Notes under the pieces: generated by a model
Told to the model about the DNA's origin: nothing
Seen by the model: only the letters and a program-made list of their open reading frames with translations
Database searches by the model: none
Assembly (NCBI GenBank): GCA_903930585.1
Contig: CAIYZD010000163.1
Coordinates: forward strand, 1-33,703
DNA from: an uncultured Geobacteraceae bacterium
GTDB taxonomy: Bacteria > Desulfobacterota > Desulfuromonadia > Geobacterales > Pseudopelobacteraceae
Direction: 5' to 3'
DNA: 33,703 nt
Shown: one piece after another, positions 32,055-33,703 of the stretch
How positions within the stretch are numbered: position 1 is the first letter of the stretch
Layout of the letters: each line of letters begins with the position of its first letter
Made by a program: the position numbers and the translations under genes

Positions 32055-32102
32055 GTTCCAGGAACACAACACAGGATTTGATCAACTGTGTTCAATTGAC
32101 GC

Positions 32103-32202
32103 TTGATATACTACTGAACACAAGGTATGGTGGGCAAAATTGCTGACTAATGATTGACTGACCTGACAACAGGAGGCCAAGGAACTATTCCTTGGCCTTA
32201 TT
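32103..32202 (+). promoter_or_regulatory. Leader-terminator element, copy F
   Basis: TTGATA (32103-32108), 17 bp, TATGGT (32126-32131). A small stem GGCAA-AA-TTGCT (32133-32144) sits in the leader. The mini-hairpin CCTG-ACAA-CAGG (32162-32173) and terminator GGCCAAGGAA/TTCCTTGGCC (32175-32184, 32188-32197) follow. The T-run is interrupted (TTATTACTTTTTT), so termination may be leakier than in E. The NAT gene begins 20 bp later after GGAGG. Confidence 0.75.
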
Positions 32203-32221
32203 ACTTTTTTGGAGGCCCTCA

Positions 32222-33070
32222 ATGGGCTCTGAACATCTTGAAGAACATAATCTTTGCCCGGATGTCGATGCCTACCTGCGTCGGATCGACTACAGAGGTG
32301 ATCTGCGCCCCACAAAACAGGTGCTGGATCAGTTGCACCTGGCCCATGTCACCCATATCCCCTTCGAAAATCTTGATGTTGTGCTGAAGCGTCCGATTCT
32401 TCTCGATCTCGGCACTCTGCAGGCAAAGCTGGTGACGGCCGGCCGTGGCGGCTACTGCTTCGAACAGAACGGGCTCTTTTCCGCAATCCTGCGGGAGATC
32501 GGCTTCAAAGTAACCAATCTGTCGGCCAGGGTTCACTTCCGCTCCACCCATATCCGTCCCCGTACCCATCGCACCTCCCTGGTCGAGGTTTCAGGTGAAC
32601 GGCTCCTGGCCGATGTGGGATTCGGGGCCACCGGGCTGTTCATGCCGGTGCCCATGGACGGGGAACAGGTTAGCAGACAGTATGCCTGGAGTTACCGGGT
32701 CATCGAGCGGGAGGGGCTGCGCATCCTGCAGACCGTGCTGGCAGGGGAGTGGAGCGACCTCTACTCGTTCTCCCTTGATCCTCAGCTTGAAGCTGATTAC
32801 GAGATGGCCAACTATTACGTCTCCACCTATCCCGAATCGCCTTTCGTCAAGGCCCTTACCGTCCAGAAAAGCACCACGGAAGCGCGGCATACGCTACGCG
32901 GCACCGAGTATACCCTGGATCTCGGCAGTCACTTGATACAACAGCAACTGAGCGACGTAACCAACCTTGGAGCATTCATAGCATCAACCTTCGGTGTGGA
33001 GCTGCCGGAAGGGTATCGGTTCGAACTTGATGAAGCGGGCGTGCAGGTGCGGCCATCGGGTGAAAACTGA
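32222..33070 (+). CDS. nat: Arylamine N-acetyltransferase
   Basis: A 282-aa cytosolic enzyme that transfers acetyl from acetyl-CoA to arylamines, hydrazines or N-hydroxyarylamines. The catalytic triad is visible: Cys79 in RGGYCFEQN, His116 in RTHRTSLV and Asp131 in LLADVGFG. IPFENLDVVL is another family signature. The ATG at 32222 with GGAGG eight bases upstream is chosen. Length is normal for bacterial NAT. It lies directly behind leader F with a flavodoxin gene following. Arylamines arise from nitroarene reduction, so a link to the nitroreductases is plausible but is inference. Confidence 0.92.
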   Translation: MGSEHLEEHNLCPDVDAYLRRIDYRGDLRPTKQVLDQLHLAHVTHIPFENLDVVLKRPILLDLGTLQAKLVTAGRGGYCFEQNGLFSAILREIGFKVTNLSARVHFRSTHIRPRTHRTSLVEVSGERLLADVGFGATGLFMPVPMDGEQVSRQYAWSYRVIEREGLRILQTVLAGEWSDLYSFSLDPQLEADYEMANYYVSTYPESPFVKALTVQKSTTEARHTLRGTEYTLDLGSHLIQQQLSDVTNLGAFIASTFGVELPEGYRFELDEAGVQVRPSGEN

Positions 33071-33116
33071 CTACGGACATGATCCAGACAATTCATTAGT
33101 AAACAAGGAGAACAAC

Positions 33117-33593
33117 ATGGCACGTGTACTCGTTACCTATTATTCACGCAGCGGCAACACAAAAAAAATTGCAGAACTGGTATCCGACGGCCTGACAGCA
33201 CTGGGGGTTACGGTAGATCTGATCCCGGTGGAAGAGGTTGATATCGATTCCCTGCCCGGCTACGACGGCTTTATTGTCGGCTCGCCCAACTATTTCGGCA
33301 CTATCGCCTGGCCGGTCAAGAAGTTCATCGACGAGAGCGTCAAGTATTACAAAAAACTGGAAGGTAAAGCAGCTGCCGCCTTTACGTCCGAGGGAATCAT
33401 CGGTGGCGGAGGCGATATCGTGGTGCTGGACATCCTCAAGACCTTCCTGATTCACGGCTGCGTAGTGCAGGGACTGACCGGTATCGGCCACTTCGGCCCG
33501 GTGGCGGTCGGAAAACCGGACGAACGGATCGAGAAGGAAGTAATAATTCTGGTGGAGCGTTTCAGCGCTTTGTTGCAGAAGTTACAGGCGTAA
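33117..33593 (+). CDS. Flavodoxin-fold protein (WrbA-like short form)
   Basis: A 158-aa flavodoxin-like protein. The FMN phosphate loop is YYSRSGNTKKIAELV at the N-terminus, the isoalloxazine loop GSPNYFGTIAWPVKKFIDE follows, and GGGGDIVVLDILKTFLIHGCVV is the third loop region. It could be an electron carrier or an NAD(P)H:quinone/flavin reductase; WrbA-type enzymes are longer. AAGGAG precedes the ATG. It is probably co-transcribed with the NAT gene 46 bp upstream. Confidence 0.87.
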   Translation: MARVLVTYYSRSGNTKKIAELVSDGLTALGVTVDLIPVEEVDIDSLPGYDGFIVGSPNYFGTIAWPVKKFIDESVKYYKKLEGKAAAAFTSEGIIGGGGDIVVLDILKTFLIHGCVVQGLTGIGHFGPVAVGKPDERIEKEVIILVERFSALLQKLQA

Positions 33594-33642
33594 CTGTCAT
33601 GTTGCAAAAGAGCTTGCTCCGGTGCCTGCCGAAAAATGATGC

Positions 33643-33703
33643 TTGATATAGATCAGCTCACAAGGTATTGTGAGCAACATTGCTGACTACCGATTGACTG
33701 ACC
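33643..33703 (+). promoter_or_regulatory. Leader-terminator element, copy G (cut by window end)
   Basis: TTGATA (33643-33648), 17 bp, TATTGT (33666-33671), then the leader stem AGCAA-CA-TTGCT (33673-33684) and TTGACTGACC at the window end, which matches the onset of the mini-hairpin. The -10 region lies in a perfect 8-bp dyad GCTCACAA-GGTA-TTGTGAGC (33656-33675), of which D, E and F retain imperfect versions. The regulated gene is beyond the window. Confidence 0.65.

Overview
The window looks like a chromosomal accessory region of a Gram-negative, anaerobic, metal-respiring type bacterium. Several gene families point towards Desulfuromonadota/Geobacterales: NosL-like lipo/periplasmic proteins, a 2-hydroxyacyl-CoA dehydratase-type radical enzyme system, DUF1847, DUF2164 and NifX-like proteins. 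Outer-membrane barrels, lipoproteins, a heptose isomerase gene and D-Ala ligase confirm a diderm envelope. The lineage is inference from gene content; no rRNA or tRNA gene was seen.

Region 1 (1-11058) is one long co-directional operon. It starts with a porin gene that has lost its 5' end (116-709). Next come a periplasmic NMT1/SsuA-type binding protein, three ABC permeases, two ABC ATPases, a PNPOx-like flavoprotein, a thioredoxin-fold lipoprotein with a CxC centre, a 687-residue activase/dehydratase fusion, a separate HgdB-type (double-cubane-like) subunit and a NosL-like protein. This reads as an import-plus-reduction system for an unknown small substrate. It is the best candidate here for an undescribed pathway.

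Region 2 (11084-16950) encodes exported proteins: cysteine-rich proteins, a 552-aa lipoprotein, an outer-membrane barrel, a TlpA-like lipoprotein and a second NosL. It contains a deletion scar where a CcdA/DsbD-like gene start is joined to the tail of another barrel gene, followed by a NifX-like protein.

Region 3 (16981-26676) is dominated by small redox proteins: a degenerate NifX-like protein, a 4-oxalocrotonate tautomerase-like protein, DUF1847, three nitroreductases (one on the minus strand), an FMN reductase, a flavoprotein, a third NosL, Nfu, RarD, a phosphoglycerate-mutase-like phosphatase and DUF2164.

Region 4 (26826-33703) has pyrE, an ankyrin protein, a frameshifted gmhA, ddl, two methyltransferases, an arylamine N-acetyltransferase and a flavodoxin.

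A short regulatory element recurs eight times (A, B, H, C, D, E, F, G). It consists of a promoter-like sequence, a leader of about 25 nt (longer in C), a four-base-pair mini-hairpin (CCTG/CAGG, CCGG/CCGG or CTGG/CCGG around an ACAA-like loop) and an intrinsic terminator placed just before the start of a gene. Base changes in the mini-hairpin compensate each other, and one copy faces a minus-strand gene, so these look like 5' leaders and not gene-end terminators. I do not recognise them as a known riboswitch. They would link many of the flavin/redox genes into one attenuation regulon.

Gene decay is frequent: a truncated porin, a CcdA/OMP scar, an MFS stub, a HAD-like stub and a frameshifted gmhA.
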